The notes under the pieces: generated by a model
What the model saw: the letters and a program-made list of their open reading frames with translations, nothing else
What the model was told of the DNA's origin: nothing
The model's database searches: none
Shown: positions 17,327-26,196 of the stretch, piece after piece
Numbering within the stretch: the stretch's first letter is position 1
Layout of the letters: the number at the start of each line of letters is the position of its first letter
Translations under genes and position numbers: made by a program
Assembly: GCF_014164585.1 (NCBI RefSeq)
Contig: NZ_JACJFM010000042.1
Coordinates: 1-41,953 of the forward strand
DNA length: 41,953 bases
Reading direction: 5' to 3'
Source: Oceanospirillum sediminis
GTDB lineage: Bacteria > Pseudomonadota > Gammaproteobacteria > Pseudomonadales > Halomonadaceae

Positions 17327-17818
17327 ATGTCTGCATTCAGTGTTTCAGTTCAGGCTGAGAATTTTGATATCGGTACGATTTCTGCCGAAATAACCCATGA
17401 GCGCACTGATATTGGCGCTATTGTCAGTTTTACCGGGCTGGTACGGGATTTTAATGAAAAACCCGATGTGACTGCTCTGACGCTGGAACACTATCCGGGG
17501 ATGACAGAAGCATCCCTTATGCAGATTATCGACCAGGCCAGAACCCGCTGGCCATTACAGGATGTACGTGTCATTCATCGGGTTGGGCGCCTGGAACCCG
17601 GAGACCCTATTGTACTGGTTGTCACGGCCTCAGCTCATCGACTGGCTGCATTTGATGCCTGTGCATTTATCATGGATTACCTGAAAACGCAGGCCCCTTT
17701 CTGGAAAAAAGAAAACACCCTGCATGGAGATTACTGGGTCAGCGCCCGAGAATCTGATCAGAATGCTGCAGCTCGCTGGGGCCTGGATAATAAGGAGAAC
17801 TCCCATGAATCATCCTGA
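17327..17818 (+). CDS. moaE: Molybdopterin synthase catalytic subunit MoaE
   Basis: A 163-residue MoaE that joins with MoaD to add the dithiolene sulfurs to cPMP. Conserved features are [47 protein letters not shown] and [14 protein letters not shown], which holds the catalytic Lys region. ATG 17327 is preferred over the TTG at 17324 because GGGGG lies 7 bases upstream. Only 3 bases separate it from the MoaC-MoaD stop and it overlaps moaA by 14 bases, so the three are translationally linked. Confidence 0.92.
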   Translation: MSAFSVSVQAENFDIGTISAEITHERTDIGAIVSFTGLVRDFNEKPDVTALTLEHYPGMTEASLMQIIDQARTRWPLQDVRVIHRVGRLEPGDPIVLVVTASAHRLAAFDACAFIMDYLKTQAPFWKKENTLHGDYWVSARESDQNAAARWGLDNKENSHESS

Positions 17819-18875
17819 AATCTACACCCCGGAGCCGACGGCAGGGCTGACATCTTACTCCTCTGACACTTGTACCGATTCTGCAGGAGAAACTCTGGTA
17901 GATCGCTTTGGCCGCAAAGTGACTTACCTGAGAATATCAGTGACAGATCGTTGTGATTTTCGCTGTGTGTATTGCATGAGTGAGAATATGACTTTTCTGC
18001 CCCGTGCACAGGTACTGGAGCTGGAGGAGTTATCTCTGCTGGCACGTACATTTGCTGAGCTGGGGGTGACTAAAATTCGCCTGACGGGTGGTGAGCCTCT
18101 GGTCAGACGTAATGTAATGTCACTGATTCAGGATATAGGCGCAATTGATTCGGTTACTGATTTTGCAATCACTACCAATGGTTCACAGTTAACCCATAAA
18201 GCACTGGCATTGCATGAGGCCGGACTGGATCGGATTAATATCAGCCTGGATTCTTTGTATGAAGATCGTTTTAAACAGCTGACGCGCACCGGATCATTAC
18301 ACCAGGTGATTGACGGCATTGAAACGGCTGCTGCGCTACCATTTAAACGCGTTAAACTGAATGCAGTGATTCTGAAAGGGCGCAACGATGATGAAATTCT
18401 GCCCTTACTGGATTTTGCCATCGAAAAAGGCGTAGATATCAGCTTTATTGAGGAAATGCCTCTGGGGCAGATCAATGAGCATGAGAGGCAGGAAACCTAT
18501 TGTTCCAGTGATGATGTCCGACAGATTATCGCACAGAAATACCGTTTAGTACCAACCACTGAAAACACTCCGGGGCCTTCACGCTATTATCAGATTCCGG
18601 GGATTAAAACCCGTGTTGGCTTTATTTCCCCCCATAGTCATAACTTTTGCGATACCTGTAACCGGGTTCGAGTCACCGCTGAAGGTCGTTTACTACTTTG
18701 TCTGGGCAATGAGCACTCTGTGGATCTGAGGGCAGTTATGCGAGCAAACCCTAGTGAAACAGAGCCGTTAAAGCAGGCCATAATTCAGGCGATGGATCTA
18801 AAACCAGAGCGCCACCATTTTACAACCGATGGTGATGTACAGGTGCTGCGTTTTATGAACATGACCGGCGGCTGA
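17805..18875 (+). CDS. moaA: GTP 3',8-cyclase MoaA (radical SAM)
   Basis: A 356-residue radical-SAM enzyme making 3',8-cyclo-GTP, the first step of molybdopterin synthesis. N-terminal cluster ligands are C50, C54 and C57 in [11 protein letters not shown]. The SAM-binding block is [13 protein letters not shown]. The C-terminal second cluster uses [11 protein letters not shown] and LLLCLG. The protein ends in the required GG (FMNMTGG). ATG 17805 with AAGGAG is the start. About 30 residues precede the usual MoaA N-terminus and look unstructured. Confidence 0.94.
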   Translation: MNHPEIYTPEPTAGLTSYSSDTCTDSAGETLVDRFGRKVTYLRISVTDRCDFRCVYCMSENMTFLPRAQVLELEELSLLARTFAELGVTKIRLTGGEPLVRRNVMSLIQDIGAIDSVTDFAITTNGSQLTHKALALHEAGLDRINISLDSLYEDRFKQLTRTGSLHQVIDGIETAAALPFKRVKLNAVILKGRNDDEILPLLDFAIEKGVDISFIEEMPLGQINEHERQETYCSSDDVRQIIAQKYRLVPTTENTPGPSRYYQIPGIKTRVGFISPHSHNFCDTCNRVRVTAEGRLLLCLGNEHSVDLRAVMRANPSETEPLKQAIIQAMDLKPERHHFTTDGDVQVLRFMNMTGG

Positions 18876-18895
18876 TATTCCGGTATCCTTAAAGA

Positions 18896-18960
18896 CCAGA
18901 GTGCAGAAAGCATTCGGGCATACTCACTTTGTTGCCTGATTTAATATTTTCTGTCTCTGG
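18896..18960. terminator. Imperfect inverted repeat between moaA and the convergent acyltransferase gene
   Basis: CCAGAGTGCAGAAA (18896-18909) pairs imperfectly with TTTCTGTCTCTGG (18948-18960). Position between convergent genes suggests a shared terminator. Confidence 0.35.
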
Positions 18961-19004
18961 CCTTTCGCTTAGCCTTAACACAATACAAGCTAAGAATCAG
19001 ATGA

Positions 19005-19916
19005 TTACCCTGGCCGGTTCAGCATACTTTTCATACGCTGACCGATACTTTTCAGCATCCACATAGCATGATCAGGGTTATTCATCAGATGGTCCAGAAA
19101 TGCTTCCTTAGGCAAGGACATAATTCTGAGTTCAGACCGGGCAATCACATCCGCACTTCTGACATCATCGGTCAGTAAAGCCAGTTCACCAAAAACTTCA
19201 CCCTGCCCCATCACGGCAAGCACCTCATCAGAGCCTTTTCTGCGGACCTCAACCTCTCCATCAATCAGAACAAAAGCCGAATCCCCGATATCTCCTTCCC
19301 GGACCACATACTCGCCCTTGTTATAAAAAATACACTCATAAGAGTCCATAAAATTATACAGACGGTTGTTTTCAGCAAAGCTGGAAAAGAAGTCATTAAT
19401 ATCCTTCTGTACCAGCATGACAGGAATAAACGTAACCCCCATATGTTCATCAAATTGCTCTTCATCCAGCATTTTAAAGCCAACCCGTTTCAGAAGCTTT
19501 GCAATTGCCGGATTAATAGGAGCGACAACATGAGTCACGTTACGTGTCATAGCATAATAAGCGGCCATAAGCATCAGCCCCAGAGCAATGCGTGCACCAC
19601 GAAATGGCGTAGTCACACAATACAGGCTACAGTTCATCACAGCAGCATCTTCCGGCAGAAAGCGTCTGAAGTCATAATATTCATCTGCCGGAATGCCTGC
19701 ATCAGAGTCCATAGTCACTCTCAGACTTCCAACGACCTCACCCTCACTGACAGCAATCAGATTACGGGTGGTGGAAAAAGCATCGAACCGATCCAGAACC
19801 CGTTTATCCGGCAAGGGATCAAATAAACCTTCCTCTTCACTGAATACCTGATGACGTAACTTAAGTACCGCATCTGTTTCTGCCGGGGTTCGTGCCATGG
19901 TAATTTTAACGGGCAT
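19005..19916 (-). CDS. GNAT/FeeM-like N-acyltransferase fused to a cyclic-nucleotide-binding domain
   Basis: A 303-residue protein. Residues about 1-180 resemble the autoinducer/FeeM-type acyltransferase branch of GNAT (LRHQVFSEEEGLFDPLPDKRVLDRFD, GSLRVTMDSDAGIPADEYYDFRRFLP, ALGLMLMAAYYAMTRNVTHVVAPINPAIAKLLKRVGF). Residues about 190-300 are a cNMP-binding (CAP_ED) domain with YNKGEYVVREGDIGDSAFVLIDGEVEV and GQGEVFGELALLTDDVRSADVIA. No DNA-binding HTH follows, so a cyclic nucleotide probably controls the enzyme. It lies 14 bases downstream of an LCMT-like methyltransferase on the same strand. Confidence 0.8.
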   Translation of the reverse strand: MPVKITMARTPAETDAVLKLRHQVFSEEEGLFDPLPDKRVLDRFDAFSTTRNLIAVSEGEVVGSLRVTMDSDAGIPADEYYDFRRFLPEDAAVMNCSLYCVTTPFRGARIALGLMLMAAYYAMTRNVTHVVAPINPAIAKLLKRVGFKMLDEEQFDEHMGVTFIPVMLVQKDINDFFSSFAENNRLYNFMDSYECIFYNKGEYVVREGDIGDSAFVLIDGEVEVRRKGSDEVLAVMGQGEVFGELALLTDDVRSADVIARSELRIMSLPKEAFLDHLMNNPDHAMWMLKSIGQRMKSMLNRPG

Positions 19917-19930
19917 ACTTGCAAGTTCCT

Positions 19931-20812
19931 TTATTCAGGGATAGTGACAGAAACCATATATTCCCCCTGATGCAGGACACCATGACGAATACCTTGTAAA
20001 TATCGGGATTTCAATTGATCTGTACCTGCCAGATCCACAAGCTGATAGCCCTGAGATTGAACAAAGCCAGCCTGCTCTTTCTGTTCAATCATCCAGTTCA
20101 GCGGCTCACTCTTAAACTTCAGATACCAGCGTAATAACCAGCCACTGTTACTATCCTTACTTTCCATCGGGACTACGCTGGTAAACACCATACGTGTTCC
20201 GGCACCACATAATGCTTTTAGTCCCTGGAATAAACGATCAATATCTGGCCGGGACAGATACATCAACACCCCTTCACAGATAAAAAATGTTCTGCGGGTC
20301 GCATCAAAGCAGGGCGCTGACTCCAGCGCCTGACGGGCATCCATCTGACTAAAATCAACAGGTAACAGATGAAAGTTATCTGCCTGATCAGATAAGGCTT
20401 TGTTTTTTTGCGCACTGGTTGCCGGATGATCCAGCTCAATAAAGTTAATATCCGGATGCAAATTGTGCAGCTCCCAGGCCAGAGTATCAAAACCAGCCCC
20501 GAGGTTAACAATCTGGGTATAGCCATCAGCGATAGCTTTTTCTGCTGCATCCCGGATATAGCGTTTTCGCAGTACATAGTGCAGCGTAATGCCCGGCATC
20601 ATGGCCTGCTCCATATAAGGTGCAAAAAATCGGAATAATCCCTGATTTAACTGGCTCAATCGCTTTCTGCCCTCAGCAGAAGCAGAAAGAATCTGCCGAC
20701 CTGCTTTTTGTGTTTCTTCTGATACCAGCTTCTGATACTCAGGTTTAGACGCACTGAACAAAATGCCCTGTAAAACGGTATAAGCTGTCGAGCTTGCTTT
20801 ATCTTCTTTCAT
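19931..20812 (-). CDS. Class I SAM-dependent methyltransferase, LCMT/PPM1-like
   Basis: A 293-residue methyltransferase of the leucine carboxyl methyltransferase-like family (PF04072 type), common in bacterial secondary metabolism. Family blocks are LRKRYIRDAAEKAIADGYTQIVNLGAGFDTLAWEL (SAM motif I), NFIELDHPATSAQKNKAL and TFFICEGVLMYLSRPDIDRLF. It is first in a two-gene unit with the acyltransferase/cNMP protein, so the two may act on one small molecule. The substrate is not known. Confidence 0.8.
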   Translation of the reverse strand: MKEDKASSTAYTVLQGILFSASKPEYQKLVSEETQKAGRQILSASAEGRKRLSQLNQGLFRFFAPYMEQAMMPGITLHYVLRKRYIRDAAEKAIADGYTQIVNLGAGFDTLAWELHNLHPDINFIELDHPATSAQKNKALSDQADNFHLLPVDFSQMDARQALESAPCFDATRRTFFICEGVLMYLSRPDIDRLFQGLKALCGAGTRMVFTSVVPMESKDSNSGWLLRWYLKFKSEPLNWMIEQKEQAGFVQSQGYQLVDLAGTDQLKSRYLQGIRHGVLHQGEYMVSVTIPE

Positions 20813-21047
20813 AATGCTGTATCAACCCTGAATGTGCCCTGATTTTTACTGGATCAGATCATAAAAAAATGCAACGCATACCCTAACACAAGACAGCAAG
20901 AAGTCTGCCATATATAAGAAAAACATTTACCTGACGATTGAGCAGCAGGATATAGTTTTACGGGTTGCTCTGTCATTGGCCGACCGATTAACTATCGGCA
21001 AGCCCGGATAAACAGAGAAGCTTATCGGTCAGGACAACAGTAAAAAG

Positions 21048-21113
21048 AAAAGCCCGGACACTTATCAGACCTGATGACCATTCTGAACGGCTTTCATTAT
21101 TTTCCGGGCTTTT
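21048..21113 (-). terminator. Terminator of hupE (minus strand)
   Basis: AAAAGCCCGGA (21048-21058) and TCCGGGCTTTT (21103-21113) form an 11-bp stem with a 44-nt loop. On the minus strand the distal arm ends in a T-rich run. It lies 72 bases beyond hupE. The rest of the 373-bp gap 20813-21185 shows no gene; a third copy of AGCCCGGA occurs at 21001. Confidence 0.55.
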
Positions 21114-21185
21114 TTCGAGGCGAGATTTTCGGGGAACTGTAAACTCTGAATGATCAGATAATATCTTCTGTTTTTATGCAGGGGC

Positions 21186-21752
21186 TCAGCTCAGAGCAAT
21201 GCCCGCTCCACTCAAGGTAACAGCAGACCCTGTTGCTAATGCCAGACGAGGACGAGTGTTAATCCACTGACCTGCAAAACGACCCGCTGCCAGCAGCGCT
21301 GCACAGCTGATCAGATAACCTGCAACATATGGCAAAGCATTCGCACCAGCAATTTCAGTGCCATGTGCCATACCATGCACCATCGCGATAGCAGCTGTCA
21401 TAGTGATACCTGCAATCATTGACAGGTGCACCTGACCGGCAACCAGGAGTCCCAGCGCCAGTACGCTGACCAGTATCATACTTTCAACACCAGGCAGTGC
21501 CAGATTCATCATACCCAGTACACCTCCCAGAGCCATTACAGCCAGAAATACCGTCATCAGGCGCGTTGATGGCATCTGGTTCTGACGACTGCCCCAGACT
21601 GCAATAGCGAATAATGCCAGTAAGTGATCAAGGCCCAGTAATGGGTGAGTCAGGCCGCTGACCAGGCTGGAAACATCATGGCCGGAATGGGCCATAGCAG
21701 GGGCGCTGATCAGAGCCGTTGCTCCAAATGCGAACAGAGTTTTATAGAACAT
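21186..21752 (-). CDS. hupE: HupE/UreJ family nickel-transport or hydrogenase accessory membrane protein
   Basis: A 188-residue membrane protein with a signal-like first segment ending AMAHSGHD. The family motif HPLLGLDHLLALFAIAVWGSRQ follows, then about five more hydrophobic spans including MVHGMAHGTEIAG, whose His residues probably bind metal. HupE/UreJ proteins are linked to nickel entry for hydrogenase or urease. It diverges from the hupT-hupUV cluster and has its own sigma-54-type promoter, which fits the hydrogen-response theme. Confidence 0.88.
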   Translation of the reverse strand: MFYKTLFAFGATALISAPAMAHSGHDVSSLVSGLTHPLLGLDHLLALFAIAVWGSRQNQMPSTRLMTVFLAVMALGGVLGMMNLALPGVESMILVSVLALGLLVAGQVHLSMIAGITMTAAIAMVHGMAHGTEIAGANALPYVAGYLISCAALLAAGRFAGQWINTRPRLALATGSAVTLSGAGIALS

Positions 21753-21838
21753 GTCTTTTCCTTATTTTACTGATGACATGAAAATAAATCTTTTGGTCCG
21801 GTGATCGGCTATCTGAAGGAATGTCCCGGTCACCCTGA

Positions 21839-21857
21839 CTTTGATCGACTATCAAAG
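21839..21857. promoter_or_regulatory. Dyad overlapping the hupE promoter
   Basis: CTTTGAT-CGACT-ATCAAAG is a perfect 7-bp inverted repeat that touches the -12 side of the hupE promoter and its start region. It could be an operator. The binding protein is unknown. Confidence 0.35.
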
Positions 21858-21871
21858 CAAGTATCATGCCA
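21856..21871 (-). promoter_or_regulatory. Sigma-54-type (-24/-12) promoter of hupE
   Basis: On the minus strand TGGCATGATACTTGCT matches the -24/-12 consensus, with GG and GC exactly 10 bases apart. It lies about 104 bases upstream of the hupE ATG. Confidence 0.65.
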
Positions 21872-22089
21872 GAGGTGTTTTTATGGCCAATGTGAAATAA
21901 CACTATGATTTAAGGAGAGTAATTTGATCTGCACTCTCTGATCCGATCAAGAGGCGGAAAAGGGCTTACCACTACAAGATCAGATTGATAACCCTCTTTG
22001 CCCTGCTGTTTACTCTGTTCCGGGCTTTATCAATAATAAGCGCTTCCCGGTATATGATAGCTTCGGAATCAACGTATTTCTTTATCTGA

Positions 22090-22105
22090 TGGCCTGAAAG
22101 CTGCA
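22090..22105 (+). promoter_or_regulatory. Possible sigma-54-type promoter of hupT-hupUV
   Basis: TGGCCTGAAAGCTGCA keeps the invariant GG and GC with 10-base spacing but departs at the flanking A and T. A start near 22115 would leave a leader of about 30 nt before ATG 22146. It is the weakest of the three candidates. The 393-bp divergent region 21753-22145 holds this site, the hupE promoter and its dyad. Confidence 0.4.
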
Positions 22106-22145
22106 TTAATCTGTAATGGAGATCCGGAACCAATCCGGCAATAAC

Positions 22146-23495
22146 ATGAAAGAACAACCTGAGCTGAAGATGTTTCCAGAGCACAAGCTGCCAGGCACTG
22201 CAACGGATGAAGCCTGGATTGATGTTATCCAGAAAATGGATGAAGTGTATGCCGACCTGGTGAAATACCAGGTTGAGATTGAAGAGAAAAACCGGGCTCT
22301 GGAAGAGGCTCAGCAGTTTATGGCCAGTGTCCAGCGGGCTATGAGTGATATTCTTCTGGTCACGGATCGGCATGGCTTGATTAAGCAATTTAATCCGGCA
22401 CTGGAACAGTTGTCTGGCAGAGACGCTGAGCAGCTATCAGAAACCTGTATCAGCGACCTTTTTATCAGTGATCATATCTGCTTCCGGCATATGCTATCCG
22501 ACCCGGATAAAACCATGTTGCAGGACTGCGAAGTGATGCTGGCATTACCGGATAGCAGAACGCTGGAGCTGAGCCTGAACTGTACCCCCCTGTTTGATGA
22601 ACGTAAGCGTATTGAAGGTCTGGTGATTGTAGGTCGTCCGTTAGGAGAGCTGAAAAGGGCTTATCGGGAATTAAATGAAGCCCATGAGGAACTGAAACGC
22701 ACACAACAACAGCTGGTTCATGCCGAAAAAATGGCCTCTCTGGGGCGCCTGGTAGCCGGGGTGGCCCATGAACTGAATAACCCGATCAGTTTTGTTTATG
22801 GCAATATGCACGCACTGAAAAGTTACTCCCAACGCTTGCTGACTTTTCTGGAGCAGGCGCAATCTGGTCTGACTCAGGCTGAATTGCAGTCTCTGGCAGA
22901 ACAGTTGAGGATCAATCGAATTATGAAAGACCTGGATCCTCTGGTTGATGGCACTCTGGAAGGTGCGGAGCGGGTACAGAGCATTGTTCAGGACCTGCGT
23001 CGCTTCTCTACTGGTCAGGCCAGTGGACGGCAGACATTTGATCTGGTACATACCCTGCACACTGCGTTGCAATGGACCTCAAAGCCGATGGGTGATCGGT
23101 TACATCTGATCAATAATCTGCCGGATCAGGCACAGGCTTATGGCCATCCAGGGCAAATACAGCAGGTTCTGATGAACCTGATTCAGAATGCACTGGATGC
23201 GATGGATGGACTGGAGCAGGCTAAACTGGAAGTCACCGTGATTGATGATAATGAGGACTGGATCGAAGTCGTTGTGGCAGACAATGGGGCAGGTATCCCT
23301 GAGATCGGCCTGGATAAAGTATTTGAACCTTTTTTTACCACTAAACCTGTCGGACAGGGGACCGGGTTAGGGCTATCCATCAGCTATGGCATTGTACAGG
23401 AGCATCAGGGAGAGCTGACTGTGCATAACCGCCCGGAAGGCGGTGCTGTTTTCACTCTGTTACTTCCCCGTCATGAGAAGGTCAGTGTATCCTGA
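22146..23495 (+). CDS. hupT: HupT/HoxJ-type PAS sensor histidine kinase
   Basis: A 449-residue soluble kinase with no membrane span. A coiled coil is followed by a PAS domain (about residues 60-165), then a HisKA with LVAGVAHELNNPISFVYGN (His about 208), an N box in LMNLIQNALDAMDG and ATPase boxes DNGAGIPE and GQGTGLGLSISYG. In HupT/HoxJ systems the kinase is controlled by the HupUV/HoxBC hydrogen sensor, which here is encoded just downstream. ATG 22146 is preferred; an in-frame ATG at 22116 would begin almost at the putative transcription start. Confidence 0.85.
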   Translation: MKEQPELKMFPEHKLPGTATDEAWIDVIQKMDEVYADLVKYQVEIEEKNRALEEAQQFMASVQRAMSDILLVTDRHGLIKQFNPALEQLSGRDAEQLSETCISDLFISDHICFRHMLSDPDKTMLQDCEVMLALPDSRTLELSLNCTPLFDERKRIEGLVIVGRPLGELKRAYRELNEAHEELKRTQQQLVHAEKMASLGRLVAGVAHELNNPISFVYGNMHALKSYSQRLLTFLEQAQSGLTQAELQSLAEQLRINRIMKDLDPLVDGTLEGAERVQSIVQDLRRFSTGQASGRQTFDLVHTLHTALQWTSKPMGDRLHLINNLPDQAQAYGHPGQIQQVLMNLIQNALDAMDGLEQAKLEVTVIDDNEDWIEVVVADNGAGIPEIGLDKVFEPFFTTKPVGQGTGLGLSISYGIVQEHQGELTVHNRPEGGAVFTLLLPRHEKVSVS

Positions 23496-23524
23496 CTGTG
23501 AACCTTTGCTCTGAGGCCTGATTA

Positions 23525-24571
23525 TTGATTTCTGCTCACACGCCCTCATCTTTCGGCGATCTTTCAGAAGGTAAAAATTTACTCTGGCTGCAATCAGGAG
23601 GCTGTGGGGGCTGCTCAATGTCTCTGTTGTGTGCAGAATCTCCGGATATTGTGACGACCCTGGAGTTGATGGGAGTAAATCTGCTCTGGCATCCCTCTTT
23701 AAGTGAAGCCAGCAATCAGGAATTTCAGCAATTATTACAGGATATCCTGCAGGATAAAATTTCACTGGACCTGCTGTGTATCGAAGGCGCTATGTTGCAA
23801 GGCCCGAGTGGCAGTGGGCGTTTTCATGTGCTGGGTGGGACCGGATTACCTATGATTGACTGGGTGCGTCAACTGGCTGGTAAGGCGGGGCATACTCTGG
23901 CAATTGGCAGTTGTGCTGCATTTGGTGGCTTTGATACCGGACAGGACAACCTGACTGAGGCTACCGGGTTGCAGTTTGAAGGTGAACATAAAGGCGGATT
24001 ACTGGGGGAGAACTACCAGGGAAGGGAAGGCCTGTCGGTGGTGAATATTTCAGGATGCCCGGTACACCCTTCCTGGGTCACAGAAACACTGATGCAGCTT
24101 GTGTCCGGGCAGGCATCTGCAGATACTCTGGACCTGTATCACAGACCAAAACATTATGCTGAACAACTGGTACATCATGGCTGCCCTCGTAATGAGTATT
24201 ATGAATATAAGGCCAGCGCCGAAGAACATGGCCATCAGGGATGTATGATGGAGCATCTGGGATGCCTGGGCACACAGGCACATGGGGACTGCAACACACG
24301 GTTATGGAATGGCGAAGGTTCCTGTACCCGAGGAGGGTATGCCTGTATTAACTGTACGGCACCTGAGTTTGAACATCCGAAACATCATTTCCAGCAAACG
24401 CCTAAACTGGCAGGCATTCCTATTGGTTTACCAACCGATATGCCCAAGGCCTGGTTTGTTGCCCTGGCCTCTTTATCTAAAGCAGCTACACCGCCTCGCC
24501 TGAAAGATAATGCCGTGTCAGAAGTACGTATTATTGCACCAACCGTGCATACTAAAAAACGTAAAACCTGA
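23525..24571 (+). CDS. hupU: Regulatory [NiFe]-hydrogenase small subunit HupU/HoxB
   Basis: A 348-residue iron-sulfur subunit of a hydrogen sensor. LLWLQSGGCGGCSMSLLCAE lies near the N-terminus, followed by GSCAAFGG, SGCPVHPSW and a C-terminal set of Cys ligands (HHGCPRNEYYEY, HQGCMMEHLGC, GDCNTRLWN, GGYACINCTAPEFE) for three clusters. There is no Tat RR signal peptide and no C-terminal membrane anchor, which separates HupU/HoxB from uptake hydrogenases and implies a cytoplasmic sensor. The only possible start is TTG 23525, with GAGG about 10 bases upstream and an in-frame stop just before it. Confidence 0.9.
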   Translation: MISAHTPSSFGDLSEGKNLLWLQSGGCGGCSMSLLCAESPDIVTTLELMGVNLLWHPSLSEASNQEFQQLLQDILQDKISLDLLCIEGAMLQGPSGSGRFHVLGGTGLPMIDWVRQLAGKAGHTLAIGSCAAFGGFDTGQDNLTEATGLQFEGEHKGGLLGENYQGREGLSVVNISGCPVHPSWVTETLMQLVSGQASADTLDLYHRPKHYAEQLVHHGCPRNEYYEYKASAEEHGHQGCMMEHLGCLGTQAHGDCNTRLWNGEGSCTRGGYACINCTAPEFEHPKHHFQQTPKLAGIPIGLPTDMPKAWFVALASLSKAATPPRLKDNAVSEVRIIAPTVHTKKRKT

Positions 24572-24644
24572 GCATAATCAGGTTTGTGACCTGCTTTATA
24601 TCGCAGAATAATAAATAAAAATATAACCTCAAATTAGCCGTACT

Positions 24645-26099
24645 ATGAGCCAGCGTATTACATTAGGCCCGTTTAACCGGGTAGAGGGTGATCTGGAAGT
24701 TCATCTGGATATTGAAAATAACCGGGTCGTTTCCGCTCAGGTCAATTCTCCGCTATATCGCGGATTTGAACAGATGTTACTGGGAAAATCGCCATTAGAT
24801 GCGCTGGTTATGGTGCCGCGTATTTGTGGTATCTGCTCTGTTTCTCAATCCGTTGCTTCAGCTGGTGCGATTGCAGCACTGAGCGGAGTAAAGCCGCCCA
24901 GAAATGGTGAATTATGCCGTAACCTGACACTGGCGGCTGAAAACCTGGCCGATCATCTGAGTCACTTCTATCTGTTTTTTATGCCAGACTTTGCCCGGGA
25001 GCATTACAGGTTTTTATCCGGGCATGATGTAATCGCTCAGCGCTTTATGGCTGTAAAAGGATCGGCAGTCAACGATGTACTCCCGGCCAGGGCAGAGTTT
25101 TTACATCTGATGGGTTATCTGGCTGGTAAGTGGCCACATACACTGAGTGTACAGCCTGGTGGCAGCACCCGGCCTTTGCAGGCTCAGGAGATCCTGAGAA
25201 TGCAGCTGATTCTGGCAAATTTCCGACGCTTTCTGGAGCGGACGTTACTGGGTTGTCCTTTAGAGGTTTTCTCTGCCCTTGACAGTGAACAGGCTCTGGA
25301 AAGTTACTGGAAATCTGATGAGCGGCTACATGACCGTGCAGACTTTAAGCACTTCCTATGGCTGAGCGAGCAACTGGATTTGTCTGGAAAAGGCAGGGCT
25401 TACGATCGTTTATTAAGCTTTGGAGCATACGCTCTGGACAATCAGAATGAATTTACCCGTGGCATCTGGTTGCCAGGCAGTGGTTATCAGAAGCTGGAAA
25501 TATCAGCCATTCAGGAAGAGATCAGCCATAGCTGGCTGATCGGGGATATCTCCCGGTCTCCTGCTAAAGGACAGACTCAGCCTGTTGCTGAAAAAGAAGG
25601 CGCATATTCATGGTGTAAAGCCCCTCGCCTGGCGGGTATGGTCATGGAAACCGGAGCGTTTGCCCGTCAGGTGATTGATGGACACCCTCTGGCAGAAAAC
25701 CTGATGAACAACAGTGGTAATAATGTCCGCAATCGTGTGGTTGGGCGTATGCTGGAATTAGCCAGAGTTGTTCCTTTGATGCAGTCCTGGTTACAGCAGA
25801 TTGATACTCAGGCTCCGTTTCATCATGACATTGAATTACCCGATGGTGATGGTATCGGATTAACGGAAGCCGCCAGGGGCAGCCTGGGACACTGGATCAG
25901 TGTTCGTAAAGGTAAGCTGACAAATTATCAGATTATTGCTCCGACAACCTGGAATTTTTCACCCAGAGATAGCCAGTTACAACCCGGTCCACTGGAAAAG
26001 GCTCTGCAAGGTGTTAATCTGAATGATGATCCTCAGCATATTATGATTCAGCATATTGTACGAAGCTTTGATCCTTGTATGGTCTGTACGGTTCACTGA
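24645..26099 (+). CDS. hupV: Regulatory [NiFe]-hydrogenase large subunit HupV/HoxC
   Basis: A 484-residue subunit carrying the Ni-Fe site. The N-terminal ligand pair is in RICGICSVSQSVASAGA and the C-terminal pair in DPCMVCTVH. The protein stops exactly at that His. Catalytic large subunits have a C-terminal extension cleaved by a HupD/HoxM endopeptidase; its absence is typical of the sensory HupV/HoxC group. With hupT and hupU it forms an H2-sensing unit. The prophage begins within about 75-100 bases of its stop codon. Confidence 0.92.
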   Translation: MSQRITLGPFNRVEGDLEVHLDIENNRVVSAQVNSPLYRGFEQMLLGKSPLDALVMVPRICGICSVSQSVASAGAIAALSGVKPPRNGELCRNLTLAAENLADHLSHFYLFFMPDFAREHYRFLSGHDVIAQRFMAVKGSAVNDVLPARAEFLHLMGYLAGKWPHTLSVQPGGSTRPLQAQEILRMQLILANFRRFLERTLLGCPLEVFSALDSEQALESYWKSDERLHDRADFKHFLWLSEQLDLSGKGRAYDRLLSFGAYALDNQNEFTRGIWLPGSGYQKLEISAIQEEISHSWLIGDISRSPAKGQTQPVAEKEGAYSWCKAPRLAGMVMETGAFARQVIDGHPLAENLMNNSGNNVRNRVVGRMLELARVVPLMQSWLQQIDTQAPFHHDIELPDGDGIGLTEAARGSLGHWISVRKGKLTNYQIIAPTTWNFSPRDSQLQPGPLEKALQGVNLNDDPQHIMIQHIVRSFDPCMVCTVH

Positions 26100-26172
26100 A
26101 AAATAATCTTTTAAAATCAAAGGCTTAAAATTTTTGTCAAAATTCTGGCAATATTCTGTCAAAACCCTGTTC

Positions 26173-26196
26173 AGTCCAGAGGGTATACTCTGGACT
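26173..26196. other. Candidate attL crossover core
   Basis: Two perfect 9-bp inverted arms, AGTCCAGAG (26173-26181) and CTCTGGACT (26188-26196), surround a 6-bp GGTATA spacer. This is the layout of a tyrosine-recombinase core site. It abuts the integrase 3' end and follows hupV. Just left of it (26135-26165) are near-repeats TTCTGGCAA and TTCTGTCAA with two TGTCAAAA, which could be arm-type sites. A hairpin 3' end for int is the alternative; there is no T-run. Confidence 0.4.

Noticed and set aside
23525-26099. Energy-conserving uptake [NiFe]-hydrogenase
   Set aside because: The small subunit has no Tat signal or membrane anchor, and the large subunit ends at CTVH with no cleavable extension.
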